The notes under the pieces were generated by a model. The model searched no databases and was not told the origin of the DNA. It saw nothing but the letters and a program-made list of their open reading frames with translations. Both the position numbers and the translations under genes were made by a program. From positions 742,001 through 806,000 of the forward strand of contig NC_091116.1 of NCBI RefSeq assembly GCF_024713975.1: a stretch of 64,000 nt of DNA, written 5' to 3'. This document shows, piece after piece, positions 41,870 to 56,000 of the stretch (within the stretch, counting starts at the first letter, position 1; every line of letters starts with the position of its first letter). Source of the stretch: Paralichthys olivaceus. Taxonomy: Eukaryota > Chordata > Actinopteri > Pleuronectiformes > Paralichthyidae.

Positions 41870-44800
41870 GGCCAGTCAGAGGTTAGTAGTTAGTATGTGC
41901 CAGGTACAGTAAGTGATTATTCGTGAATGAGCTGTTTGAACTTTACATTGTTAAATGCAAAAATGTAAAATCAACACATTCCACGGACACTATCAGGAGC
42001 TCGTCTCCAGCAGGATATAAACTGTGCCCACCATCGATTTTATTGCTTTATTTTGCAGAGTGTGTGTGGGCGTGAGCCCCTTTTATGGCTCTGAACCACT
42101 GAACTTGACACAGTGCTTCTTTCCTCGAAGGCTCAGCCGTATCTAGGTTACAAGTGCAAATGTTTCTTTACAGCAGTGAAACACAACAAAAACCAGTGAG
42201 GGAAATAAAATAAAGTAAGATAAACATTAATGAGCAGGGTCAGGACTCAGGAGATCGCCTCATTTCACTCGTACCCAAGATGAGTCACTTCAGGACTCAG
42301 GGAGCTGTAAGATACATTTGTTGCTTGGTATATGCAGATTTACTTTAATATGTTGTACACACTTGTCAAATTTTGTTAATTGGCATTAATCAAGATTAGA
42401 TATATGGACACAGGTTAAATGTTTTTCATATTGGCAACAACAAGAACAAGAAGCTACTGATTATAGTCAGTGGGGAGTTTTAGGAGGGACGGTGAGGGAC
42501 CGCTGCTGACGTAAATAATCCTTCAGACGAAGTAGTGACACGTACCCTGGTGTAGGGACGCTCCCCTCGCTGTTGTGGGGGAAATTGACACAAGGGACAG
42601 GAAGCACTGTGGAGTAGGAGCATGCACGCACAGACTAACACATGCCGCATGTTCAGGGGGTGTCGAAGACCTTAAACACTCACATCCTGACGATTGAGAC
42701 GTCTTGGATTGAAGCCTTTCTTCATGGTGCCATCTGAAGTGTTGATGAAAAGAAGTCCCACAGACGGTGTCTCGTCTTCTCTCTCATACTTTCAAGGCAA
42801 TTGTTGTTGTGACCAAAAACAAATCTTGTAGGTTTATCAGCGCAGGTTCTAATAAAACCTTCTCTATCACCCTTCTGCTGACAGAAGTACATTCACCTTA
42901 AATGACAGACACTGGTTTTGACATATAAAATTACCGTTCATGCTTTTTCCCCTCTCCATAATAATTTGATGGCCCGTTTTTGCCTCATCTGAACCATGTT
43001 TGTGGCACACCCCTGTCTCTAATAAACCCTGCTGGACAGCACACACAGGGCTCCCTCATTAGATATGATGAACTGGGCAGCAGTGAGGTTTAAGGAAGAG
43101 ACGCACTGGCTAGTTAATGAGGAGAAGTAAGAGAACAAGACACATAACTCATAACTGGTCCAATAGAGCTGCCACAGAGCTGCCCAGGCATACGTCACAC
43201 ACATAACTATTGAGAGGAACTGGAAAAATAAAGTGTCATCTTCTCTGTAAAGATGTGAATATTAGGTCAAAGATTGTTGATAGTTCATGCATTAAATTTA
43301 CATCCCCTCATCCCGCTTTTCCTCCTCTAGACCTGCTCGGTGACCCCTTTTCATCCACTTCTCTAAACGCACGCAATCACACATCACGCTGCTTCAGTCC
43401 AGGGGTGAAGGGGTTAAAAGCTTTCGCTGCAATAAAGAGGGCCCGGCTTATCCCTGAGTCTATTTTTAGAAGCACACACACAAGATATGCGCACGTGCAT
43501 GCATGGTGGACAAACAATCATTATTTTTGGTCCCTTACGACTGAGCGGTTTGTTGCTGTGTGTGTGTGTCGTGCAGCTAAAAACGAAGCACGGGCCGAGT
43601 GCATGTATGACACAACCGCTGCCTCTTAAGTGCGGCGGTCATTCTGACACGAGCATGAGTCTAATCGTGGGCAATTTGGGCCTTTATCGCCAGGTTTTTC
43701 ACCGTCAGCATGCACCGACATGTTGTTTTTATCCGAGTGAGTCGAATTATGAAATTGTTGCAGATTGCAAAATATACTTCGGCGGCATGTTCCCATAGTG
43801 CCGCGCCCTCCCTCCCTGGCTTAACCCGGTAAACAGAGAGGAGGCTCCTGCCAGTCAGACAGTTCATCAGCTCTGACCTCCCATGTTCCACCAACTTTCA
43901 GAACAAACCCAAGGGTTCTCTTGTGCAATGACTGACCACCGACATGTGCATGCTCTGCTTTGTCCTTGTGCATATGGGGTGCAGCACTCACCTCGTCTCA
44001 CTGCATCCACCCCCCTGCAAAAACAAACAGTTCATCACAGCCTTTTTACTGGGTGGATATTCTGGTGTATTAGAGAAACTATTTTTAATTGTTAGTAGGA
44101 CAGAGACAGCGCAGAGGGAACATGAGCTAATGAAAGGAATGGGACGCATCTTTTGTCCCTGTGTCTTTTGTCTCGCCCCAGCCGAGAAACTAGATACACT
44201 GTGTTCTGCCAACGAGCTGTCAGCGGCAATTACGGTTTACACTGCCGCCTCGGAGCCCTATCCCTGTGCCTTTTGACATAGTGCTCCACAGTGCTTGACA
44301 CAAAGCATGGATGTCTGGCCTCGGTATCAGGGAAATACTACCGTGATACAAATGGCTCAAAGTGTATAATAGTAGTACACAGAAATATCAAATGGTGTAC
44401 CTGTTACTCTGTGTGTTTCAGCTGCATATTGTGGGTGTTTGTTGTTGTGAGGCGTCAGGCCCAGCTACTGAGGCTTTACAGTTGCATCACAAATCTCCTA
44501 GCAACCAAGTAGCATCATCGTAGATGTCCATTAACAATAGATGCAAATGATCTCTAAATATATGAAAACCTCTCGGGATAATGTACATGAAAAGTGGCGC
44601 CTGCAGTCAGTTCAATAATTCATGCATCTTATCTGTCTGCTATACCTACTTATTTCTGCCCAGGGTCACAGCAGGGGGCTGCAATCTTTCCCAGAATGCA
44701 CTGGGTGAAACTTCAGGGAAACACCCTTCACAGCTTTATGGGTAGAATGCAGTTCTCCTCCACTGCTGCTTTCCAACATGGCTGCAACCAAACCCTTCAC

Positions 44801-46906
44801 ATAGTGTTGTTCTTTTCCAAAGTGATAACCAGCATAAATCTTGAAATACACAACAAAGGACAAACCAGTCAGACGTCTCATTGCCAAAGTTATATTTCAC
44901 TTTTACAGTTTGCACTTATTTAAAATGATAATATTCTTTTATTCGGGAGCAAAAGCAATTTTCCTGCACGCGTTTGTTGAAGTCGAATCAGATGAATAAA
45001 AGGTGTTGGCATCTTATCCACATAAATTTGCAGCTTTTTGAACGGCAGCGCTAAACCTCAGCTCTTTAAATTATAAATGAGGGAGTAGCAAATCACATAC
45101 AACCCCCCCACCCAACAGCCACGGTCATATTAAAGTCATAAATCTGAACTGCAGATTTAACACAGGCGTTAACATCAATGCTGACACTGAAAAAAACAAC
45201 ACTTAGTATCGGAAACTTTATTCCCACGTTTTTGTGACTTAGTGCATGTCTGCATTTCCAGATCTTTGTTCTCTTCATTCCTCTGACTTCATACCTCATG
45301 ACTTTTTGAACATGTGTCACCTTCAGCCTCATTGCAAACCCCCGTCTAATGACACATTCACCGCATAGAAGCTCTTAGACGCCACACCAAATTTCATCAC
45401 GCTTCATTTTTTCCAACTTGACCAGCAGGAAAATGAGGGTCAGATGGTTGCTTCCGACTGTTCACGGGGACGCAAACTTGTGGCGGCTCACACAGGGGTC
45501 ACCCATTCTCTGTTATCGGTCGCCATGACGTCAGCCGGTGCCCTCGGTAAGCAAATTTGCGACCCAGAGGAAAAGGCTCTTCAAGGAGAGGCGTGTTTGA
45601 TTAATCGTATTGTTCCTGTCTGGATCACCTTGCTCGCTGGAGTCACCCGGGACGAAGCCGCCAGAACGGAAGTGCACTGAATGTAATGAGTCTGGAGCAT
45701 CCTTCCTCTCTTTCTCTGTCGCTGTCCCTCTTTGTAAACGCCACAGACAGACATCTCATTCTCATTCTCCAACACAACAAAGGCCTCTGTCAGCATACAG
45801 TGTGCAGTCCAGGGTCAAGCCCGCTTGTCTCCCTTGTGCCGTCACAAAACTACATTAAGCAACGCAGCAGACAGAGCTCTCCTCCATTTGCTCATCACTC
45901 CTGCATCCTTCGCCCATTTACAGCACCGATCATAACATGCATGTTTTTGACGAGCGCTAGCTGCATTAGCTTGAGTTGACTGACTCTCCGCCTGAGGCTA
46001 GCCGAGACTATTTATAGCTCCCCGTCTCCCGATGCTTGCCCAGTGGGACCGAGTGGAGAGGAGGATGGAGAGAAAAAGAAAGAGAAGGAGGGAGAGAGCT
46101 GGAGGGAGGAGGGGGCTGCTGGGTAACTAGGCTACATTCAAGATTGATGGGCCCTGTTGTCAAGGTATAGAGCACTTCTCCTTTGCAAGTGTGTGTTGTG
46201 AATGTGGTTTGTTGCTTGATTACGATGCCCTCCCTTGCTGGGATGTGTGTGTTTGTACACACCTGTGCTCCCTCCACGTGCAGTCTCAGGTATCAACTGT
46301 GCGGTTAGGACTAAAGGCTCATCCACTTTGCCTAACCGGCCGCAGTCAAAGACACCCGCCCCCCCTAATTCCCCACACTTAAGTGGGAGATGGAAAGCTG
46401 CTACCAGCAATTTCTGCAAAAACCGGTGTAGAATTACCTCCAAAGCCACAGGTGTTATCACGTGGAGATGCACCTCATTTCCATTGCAAAATCCAGCATG
46501 TGTGTCATTTGAATAGGCTCATTAAGAGATATCAACTTTCTTCATTGTGTTTGTTTTGGAGAGGAAACGTGACCACCTTTTTGCCCCTTTTACATAAAGT
46601 CTGACTCGGCGTTTGTGTGCGAGGCCGCTGATTTGTCCTCAGGAATATTTTTGAATTTGAATTTGAATGGCACCTGTTTTAAGGTTGGACAGGCAGCAGT
46701 ATCTGGCAGCTTGTGGTGGTAGGATTTAGGAAAATAAGGCCATTTGTGTTGAGATCTGTTTGAACAGGACCAAACGTGATTGGAGTCCACACCCAAGTCC
46801 TCACAGAGGCTGGTGCGTCGGGGGGGGGCAGCCATGCATGCAAGGTAGTGGGAGACGAATACACACACATAATCAGCGTGTGAAGCATCCTCCAGCTTCA
46901 TGACTA

Positions 46907-46958
<52 letters not shown>

Positions 46959-47190
46959 CGTCTGATCCAGAGTGAATTCCAGAAATAGATCATGCACAGT
47001 GAGATGCCTCTCCTGCTTTCTCTCCCTTTTATTCCTCCAAAGGGATTTTACATGGGTTTTCATCTCCCTTCCAAAGAAATAATTGCATGTCTGTGTGTCT
47101 CAGATGTTTTTAAGGCTCATGCTCAGAATATATATGGCACAGGTGCTGATGATGACTAAAAATACATGCATACAAATATATATACATATG

Positions 47191-47261
<71 letters not shown>

Positions 47262-48352
47262 ATATGCATGCAAAATGTGTCTGACAGTAGTCACAATTTG
47301 TGTGCAGTCGTGATGCATGTCAATTCCGTCCTTTCTGCACCGTTTCATTGTTTCTCCTCCATCTTTCCACTGCCTCCTCCTCCTCTTCTCTCCCCTCCTT
47401 ACCTCTGTCTTCCCCCTCTCCCCCGATGCGTCCTCTTCCTCCTCCTCCTCCTCCTCCTCCTCCTCCTTCTCTACCACCCCTCTCTGTCGCTCTGCTTTTT
47501 ATAGCCATGTCTTCCCAGGGCTCGGCAGCTACAAAAGCCTTTTCATGTTGCCACTATAATTACAGCCTACACACTTGCGCACAACACACACACACACCCA
47601 CGGACACGCATGCATGCACACACACACACACACACACACACATGCACGCATGAGGAGCGCAACAACAGCTGTGTGTCTGTGTCTCTGCATGTGTGTGCGT
47701 GCTCCGCATGTGCTGCTATACACAAAAGGGTGAGCTATTTTTACCTCGCTCCCTCCCTCTCCTCTGCTCCGCTTCCCCCCCACCACCACCAACCCCCTCA
47801 TCCCTCTCTGCCACTGCTGCCAGCCACATTTGCTATGCTGAGCACAGGCAGTATCAGTCGAGCCCCAACATCCCTCCTCTCGCTCACCAAACTCGCACTT
47901 GAGCACGCACGAGCCGACGGAAGGCTGTTCCCTCGGCATCCCTCAGATTTCAAGCTTGTTTCAGAGCACCTCTGTGGCCGAGCATCTCCGCAACAAATTC
48001 ACTGCTCGCTCTCACTCACTGGTCATGGATCAGGCGGTCGCTCAGGTGGCGGTAGCTTTGCCGCGGCATGTGCTCGCCGCCGTGCAGATGACCTGAAAGC
48101 TCCCGCTCTCTCTCGGACTGTGGTCTCAACTGCCCGATTAGCAGATTTGTCTCTGGAAGCTCGTCTCAATGTTGCGGACCATATTTGAAGCGGAGTGTTC
48201 TCTCTCTCCCACAGAGGGGATCCTGGGAAAGGAGCAGCCACTGGAGGTTCTGAAGACATCAGCGCTCAACCACATCCCAACAGGTTGGTCTGTTTTTTTG
48301 TGCATGTGTGTGTGTGTGCGTGTGTGTTTGCATGAGCTTCTATAAAGCAAAG

Positions 48353-48424
<72 letters not shown>

Positions 48425-51400
48425 ACGTGATTTCACTATTAACAGCATCCTGTGCGACTTTGCATGCATAGGTGTTCTTCCTTGGATGTGTCCGCCTGCT
48501 GTGATTGTTTCAGACCAATTACTATTCAGTTGTTTTTGAAGTGACCTCACTGTAAACACAGTCATCTTGCAGCCGCATCCTGTCAACTGAATTGTGGCTT
48601 ATGTAACCGACAGTTCATAGTTGTCTTGAGAGTCCATGCTTACACCTGTACGTTCTAGTTATGCCATTTTGTTGAATGGAAACACAGCACCCTTAATGAG
48701 GGCGTTGTGTTTTTGAGCTCATGTGAAACTGTTGTCTCGGGAGGCACAGCTTCCTAAAAAAAAGAAAAAACATACTGCAGAACAAGCGATTGTGCATCCT
48801 GGTGATGTGTCTGCTGCAAGTTTCTGACACACTTTAATAGTCCCAGAACAAACCAGAGCTGCCTTTTCTTCAGCTACCTCTTGTGGACGGAAAATACCGA
48901 AACAAATAGTTTTTTCTCTCTGAATTCCCACCTACTGCAACCTCTACTCTACTGTATTTACTATAGCTTCCTCTCGCGCCAGTGAAGATGAAGATACATG
49001 TGATTCTTGTGAGGAAGAAGAAGAGAGGGGAAGCAGTGCAGAGGGAGGTGTAGGAATAATAAAAAGGGGCACAGATGGAGATGAGGTAATCTGAAGGAGA
49101 AATGAGTCTGAAGTAATATATGCATAATGCATCATCTAATTCCACAACAGGGAAGCTTGAATTGTTCTCTGCATTTCATTTTAGACCACAGAGAACAATT
49201 TGGATTTCCCACCTTAGAAAATAATGAAAAATAGTGGAAGGGTGAGTCATAATTCTCTCTCCATGCTGCTCTTTAGATTTAGTGATTTGACAGAGCAGCG
49301 GTAAGCACTCACACGTCCAGCCTGTTGCTGTAGGAGAAAGTTTTATCTTGACAATTTTTATCTTTACAGCCTCTTTACTTCAACCCAGAGCATCTTCCTC
49401 TCATCCCGAACCTTCCCAGGCTTCACACGCTCTCTCATGTTGTTGTCGGGCGTTATTTCTGCGTGCCTCTGGCTAGGCTGATAAAATATTGAAATTCACT
49501 GGAGTGACTTCATCAGATATTCTCGAAATCTGTTGTCTTGGATACAGAGCTGCTGGGGCGTCCACATTCAGTAGCGTGTGTGTGACCCGCACCGTTTGGA
49601 TCTGCCACTGCTCGCGGGATGGGGGAGAGTGCACCTGTCCAAGACCATTTATAGAGCACTCAGTTGCCTCCTCCTGCTAAAGCCTGGAATAGTTTCCTCA
49701 TAGAAAATGCAAAATGCAGTTTTTGCATCGTTCACATAATGTGATCAGATGCTGGTGGATGCACTCAAGCAGCAGACACTTGTTTTTGAGATGCAAACCA
49801 GCGGTGGCTGCACCTGACTCAAAGTAAACACCTGAGTTTGGTTTCATTTAAAGCAGCACTGGTTGTTTTACACGACTATGCCTTTTGAATGCCTTAAACT
49901 TTTGTTGTGGTTTTTCAACCATTATTTTCTTAAAGGTGTGTGTAGAATTCTGTGATGTCTAGTGTTGAAATTGCATGTTGCAGCTGAACACCCCTCACCT
50001 CATCCTCCCCTTCCAAACATGATAAAGAACCTGTGGTAACTTCAGTTGTCATAAAAACTCAAAAGGTGTTTAGTTTGTCCAGTCTGGACTAATGTAAAAA
50101 ACATCTACGGAGCGGCCTCAGTAGAGAGGGTCCCCTCAATGTAAATATAAAGTATTTAAATATAAAGAGTCTTTTCTAGGGTAAAGAAAACTACAAGTCA
50201 TATAATTTAGATGAAACGAACTAGTGAAAACATCATAAGGATTATTCTACATTAAATTTCTGCCAATAGATCCCTCTTACCTAAATCTAACACACTGGAC
50301 CTTTAAGTTTGGTGGAGCCTCTTTTATAGCTGAAACAATATTAGACACACTATCACTTCTGTAGTAAGGTGAAGACTTCTTCTAACAGTACAGTCATTCA
50401 CCTGCTCTTATCTTACTGCACATATACAGCAACTATTAATAATGATAAAATAATAATAACAATACATTTGATTGGCTCCTGTTCCCATTACAACCCTTTA
50501 AAAATAAGCGGTATAGGTAAAGGATGGTTTAATTAATTTTTTTTAAACCATGTATTGAAACCATGAATTCATGAATCTGAAATGAAGGTATTCATCATGT
50601 TTTACAGCAGGTCTAACCCAGGCAGTAAGTTTTGATGTGACACATCATCTCCCACCATGTATCACATTGTTATGTCTCTGCCTCGCAGTCACCCACCTCC
50701 TTCCTCTTCAGCTGCGATGCTGCAGACCGTTGTATGATGTCATTGAGACCGCGACAAGTCGGAGCATGCTTTTGGCAGAACAAGACTTTCTGCTCTTCGA
50801 CACGTCCCTCCGTCACGCCCTCCCCTGTTCCTTTCCTTATCCTGTCTAGTTATTTTCCTTTTTTAAGAGGTCACGGTGCCATTTCGGAGCGAGATCACAA
50901 TCATTCTTTGCCTGGAGCCTATAACCGAGGAAAGCTTTTATCATCTCTGAGAGTTTGAGCTTTCATGGAGGAAATTCAGAGCAGCTGAGGGAGAAAGTGA
51001 GGTAGGCTGATGTTCGCCCATCTACCCACAGAGACCAATCAGTTGGCTGACTGCAGATTTTTTCTCCACCATCAACAGATGTGCGACTTGTTGCCGCACA
51101 TCTCGCCTCGCCGCTAAATCCACCTTGAAACCTTTTACAGAACATCTCCTCTTCTCTTGTGATCTCCTCACATGGTTTTAAAAAGAAAAGATCTCAGCCA
51201 CATTTTACCCAGGCCACACTAAACAGCTCTGCTCGGCTCAGTATGACATCTATTAAGCCTAACGAGTGTGGAGCTCAGGCAGTCAGACCGTGGGATATAC
51301 ACGCAGCAAACTGAGTCTCAAATCAGAGACGCCAGCCCTCTGCATTGTCTGGTATAAATAGATCTGCAATTGGATCCAGAAGAGTTGTGGAGTGTGCCCG

Positions 51401-52946
51401 AGGGGTTGTAAACAGATTGTGATTTGTTGCGGCGAGATGGAGGGAAGAGAGAGATCAGGAGGGAGCTACTGAGCGGGGAAGGACGCAGTGGAGGGTGGAG
51501 AGAAGAGGAACCTGCTGAAAGGGAGGATGGTGAAGGGTGAGAGGTGGAGCTGAAGGAGAGAAAATGGTTCAGTAATGTCATAATAGAAGAGTAAGCGTGA
51601 GACATTTTTGCTCTAAGATGTTTAAATCATAATTAAACGTTGCCGTGGAGATTCCCCCTCATGCTTAAAAAATGTTCCATATCAAACTTAAGGAAACTTT
51701 GAACGCTCCTCTCTTCCTCTCTTCCTTTTCTCCGCAACGTCTGTGTTGAATCAGGCCTCAGATGCTCCCCTCGTCAAACTCATGCTGATCCAGGTTACGT
51801 TGTCAGTTGTGTAAAGACGCCTGGAGGCTCCTCAGCTCTCCCCAGAGACGGTGTTTTGTTTTTTCTCTGACTGCCCCCATACCGTCTTCTTTCCGTCGCA
51901 CGTCAGTAAACTGAGGTACGTGCTTGATGTCACGGCTTGTACACAAAGATGTGTCGATATCAGAGTTTATCCAGGAAAACAAGTCAATCTGATCGCTCTG
52001 AATTGGCTGTAAATGCTTGTTATAATCCGCCTGTGCTGCGTCATTCACTCTTGTACAACTTTTGTGCATTTTATTGAGTTTGACCAGAAAATGTTACAAA
52101 ATGGGAAAAAATCCCCAAAGTGACTTAAGCCATTTTCAAGCATGAAGCCCTGGGAAATGTCTGGAAAATTGAGTTAGGACATTTTCCGGACTTTTGCCTT
52201 CGCCTGGGTCAAACATGCAGGAGGCAGGACATGTCTTATAAATTCCACTGTTGAAATCCAACATTTTTGTTTGCAGCCCATCCACACCGGTGTTGGCCCT
52301 TATCGCTCACGGATCTCGTAGTTTCTTCAAGTTGACATCTTTGTTTTTTTCCTGCTGTATTCTCGCATGGTCTCACTCGGACATATTGCGAACACTTTAG
52401 AAGGGGGCTGGCAGAAAAAATGCTAGATGTTTTTTAGCAGCTGACTCAGACATTTGCGTTCTCACATACAGCCCCTCTGGAAAATTTCAGGAAAATGTCT
52501 GGAATGTGTCCAAAACCCAAAGTTGATTATAAGAATAACCTGAACAACACCGTGATAAAATGACTGAGTCCACAGCAAACAATTATCTTAATACGGTACA
52601 TGATTTAACTATGATCCTCCAGAATGATAGGGAGCCTCCCTGCGGGGTCCTTACTCTGCTTCACCTGAAACCATTTTGTGGTTTCATTTGTTTGGGAAAT
52701 GCTGGCGAATTCCAGGCCAGGAATTTGAGCACACAGCATTAAACCGCATGAGAGAGAGTGAGAAAGTGAGAGAGAAAGAGAGAGAGGGAGAGATGGTTAT
52801 ACTGTAAGTAGAGGAGGGTGTGTGTGTGGGGGGGCAGAGACATTCGAAGCACTACAAACCGACGTGAAGGGTTTTCCTTGGCGTTAGAAGCAAGGAAAGC
52901 AGGTCGAGCGGGGAAAAGAGCAGACAGGGTAAGGAGAGAGAGAGTG

Positions 52947-53012
<66 letters not shown>

Positions 53013-56000
53013 CGTTGGTTCCTGGAAAAGCAGAGGGCTGCAGAATAAACAGGCTGCATGCCTGAGACTGCCCTGTGATGTCACCACTGGGCAAACGAGG
53101 GACGAGGGGAGGAGAGAGAAAGGAGTAGAGAGAGAGAGAGAGAGAGAGACAGAGACGCCCATCAGGTTAAAACAGGAGAGGGGATGAACGAGGAGCCAAA
53201 AGTGACGGCGGTGGAGAGCAAGAGGAGAAGTCAGATGAAAAGAGGGAGCGTGCTGTCATTCCTTGTAACTGAGTGAAGGAAGAAGGGAGGAGGAGGTGCA
53301 GTGATAAGGAGGAGAGGAGGCTGCTGTAAAGAGGAGGAGGAGGAGGAGGAGAGCACTGATGGGTAACGACCGCACCAATTCCCACCTCTCTTTCTATCTC
53401 TCTCTCTCTTTTTCTTTGGTGAACAATTAGCGCTGCCGCTGTGACCGAGATGCCGTACGAGGTGTGTTTGTGCATTTGCGTGCGTCACCATAATAAGTGT
53501 GCGAAGCTGTTTTGTGTTGTGTCAGGGACTCGACATCCGTAGAGGAACATTGTGTACAGGGGAAGTGTGTGTGCACGCGTTTCTGTGTGTATGTGTTATG
53601 GATTTTAATTAGCCCAAGATTGGAGCCGCAATGTTTTGAGGTTGAAGTGCAGTTTTCAGTCACGGCCACATGTCTCCTGTCCTGTCTGTCCTCTAGTACC
53701 TCTAGTATAAAAATAGACTGATGTGCTCCTGTGCAAGTTATAAACTAATATTAGATTAGAATAAAAGGCAAAAGATGAAAAATTAGGCCTTTGATTTCCC
53801 AGACATCACCCGTCACGGTGCATGTTTACCTTTGACGTCAGCATCCAACTGACCCTGAAGACTTAATATGGAGTCTCTGTTGCTGTCAGCCTGTAGCCAA
53901 TAAGACTCCTTAATAGTCAGGAGGATGTTGACTCAGGATCTCAAACTGTGCAGTGACTCAGACAGATTCAGGTAAATTTGGGACACAACTCCGAGTGAAA
54001 AACAACTTGACAATAAAATGAAATGTCACCGTGAATCAGAAGATTTGATTATTTTGTGAAAATCCCCCCCATGCAAACAGTAGGAGTTAGACTTAGGCTC
54101 GCTAACAAGCCCCTTCCCTCTCCGTCCGTTCTCGTCTCATCAACTGCCAAGCTGTCACCGCCGCCGCTTCTGAGGGTCAGAGAATGGCCAGGAAATCTGA
54201 GGGCGTCTCTGCATTTAATAAAATATTGAGCACCTTGTTAGGTAGGTATTCAAAAACGGCAAAAACCTTGAGCTCCTCTTCTTAGAAAGGAAAAATGACT
54301 GAGTTATACAAAAGGAGACTGAGGTGAAAAAAGGGAATGAAAGGAGGCGTCATATGACGAGGAAATGTCAAACCTCATGTCCCGGGGGGTTGGAGGTAAT
54401 TTTGGTTTGGGTTGTAAACAGATTACAACTGTGTCGACAGCTGACTCATATGTTGTTGTCACCCCGCACATGACGACAGTCCTTAAGGACCTGTTGCATG
54501 TTGTTGCTCTCCTCTCCTCAAAGTCTGGACGACAATAGCCGCGGGGGTGCGTTTCACCTGCTGCACGGAGAACACCAAAGACAGAGTGGAGATTATAATA
54601 ACGACATATGGGTTTGATGATAGGTGATGAGCGGCTGCTGTTAGCAGATTGATGTTCAGAAGAAGAGAAACAACTCAGAAGCTTACGCCTGCAATCAATT
54701 TACAGGATCTTGTCTCTGTGTTTCACAGCTTTATTTTTGTGTCTCGAAGAAAGATGCATCATAGATCAAATGTGAAGAAAGTGCAGTCCCCGTGTCAAAC
54801 ATTGGAGGAAGAGAGATGTGTGTTATTGCCTGTCACACGCCCCTCAAATCATTTTGTCATTGTGGGCCTGAGTAGCTGTTTGTCAAGTCGAGTGTATCCA
54901 CGATAATCAGAGCCTCATTAAAAGGGTTTTCACGCTTCGGTTTACGTGATGTTGTTGGATGCTTGAGTGCAACTGTGACAAGCTAAAAATAATCCTGAAA
55001 AATCTCTCTGGGTTTTAGGCAAATAACGTTCTTCAGGCCCGGCGCAACGCAAGTGGAAATTCGCCCCTTGCAATTGCATTTCCTCATGTTGAGTGGCTGC
55101 GTTAAGGCATCTGTGCATTTGCGGCAGCCCTGCTATTAAGTGTGCCAGAGGTGGCATGTTTGCCTCTTTATTAACAGGCAAGTGTCTCTGGCTCTTGCCG
55201 TGCGCTCTGTAAACATGTAGGTAAATAATCAGCCAATCGGCTCCTATTTATTCAGATTTAATGGGGAGGAAGCTGCGTGATTGGAGGGCTTCCTGTGCAG
55301 TGATTTGTGGGTGGCTGGCCCCGGCTCAAGGTCTGTGCCTCGCCGGGTCAATGCAATCTTTGTCAGATGTCGCCGGCCTTCGTGTGTAACTGCGGCATCA
55401 TTCATAGGTAGTGTGTGTATGCAGCGGGGGGGTTCTTTCTTTTTTGTTGGTATCTAAAGAGGAGATGAGATAAAAAGGCACCATTGTCAGAGGATTTTTA
55501 TGTAAAGGTTTTTATGATGTCTTTTCACAGGGTGGTTGGATATCACTGAAAATCATGAGTGCGATTTCAAAAAGCAATGGTCACCAACATGGGAACATAA
55601 AGCTGCTTTGAGCACAAAACCAAAAGAATCAGCGTATATAGAGTTAAGATTGCTAACATTTTATTCAAGAGTTAAACCATTTTAATAATTACTTCCCTCA
55701 TTGCAGTTACAGAAACGCTGCACAACCTTTTTAGTCCCTTTCCAAAACTTTTTGATGCTTCAGAATTGATGTTGACACCAGATACCGCTCCAATCTTTTT
55801 TTTATTATTATCCAATAAGTACACACACACACACAAAATAACACTCGAGCTTTGATTGAATCCTTCTCCGCTGCACAGTGTCTTTCCCGGTGTTCCTTGT
55901 CAGATCAAATGTGAAGCATGGGAACGTGTGACAGTCATTTTATTTTGGCTGCATGACGTGCAGGTGTGAAAGTAGAGAGCTAATGACCCTGACACCATCT

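Larger units (their letters stand above)
36758..48214 (+). other. hdac4 intron 2 (11.5 kb)
   Basis: A long intron between the start codon exon and the next coding exon. It contains CA/TG, TA and CCT repeats, repeat-like sequence at about 37050-37460, and a CpG-rich stretch directly before exon 3 (47920-48190). No coding segment was recognised. Confidence 0.65.

Noticed and set aside
46590-47063. 157-codon minus-strand open frame
   Set aside because: Built over a TG repeat that yields Thr-His repeats; no family resemblance.
47610-48188. 192-codon open frame
   Set aside because: It opens in a CA microsatellite (His-Thr repeats) and continues through intron sequence just before an hdac4 exon.
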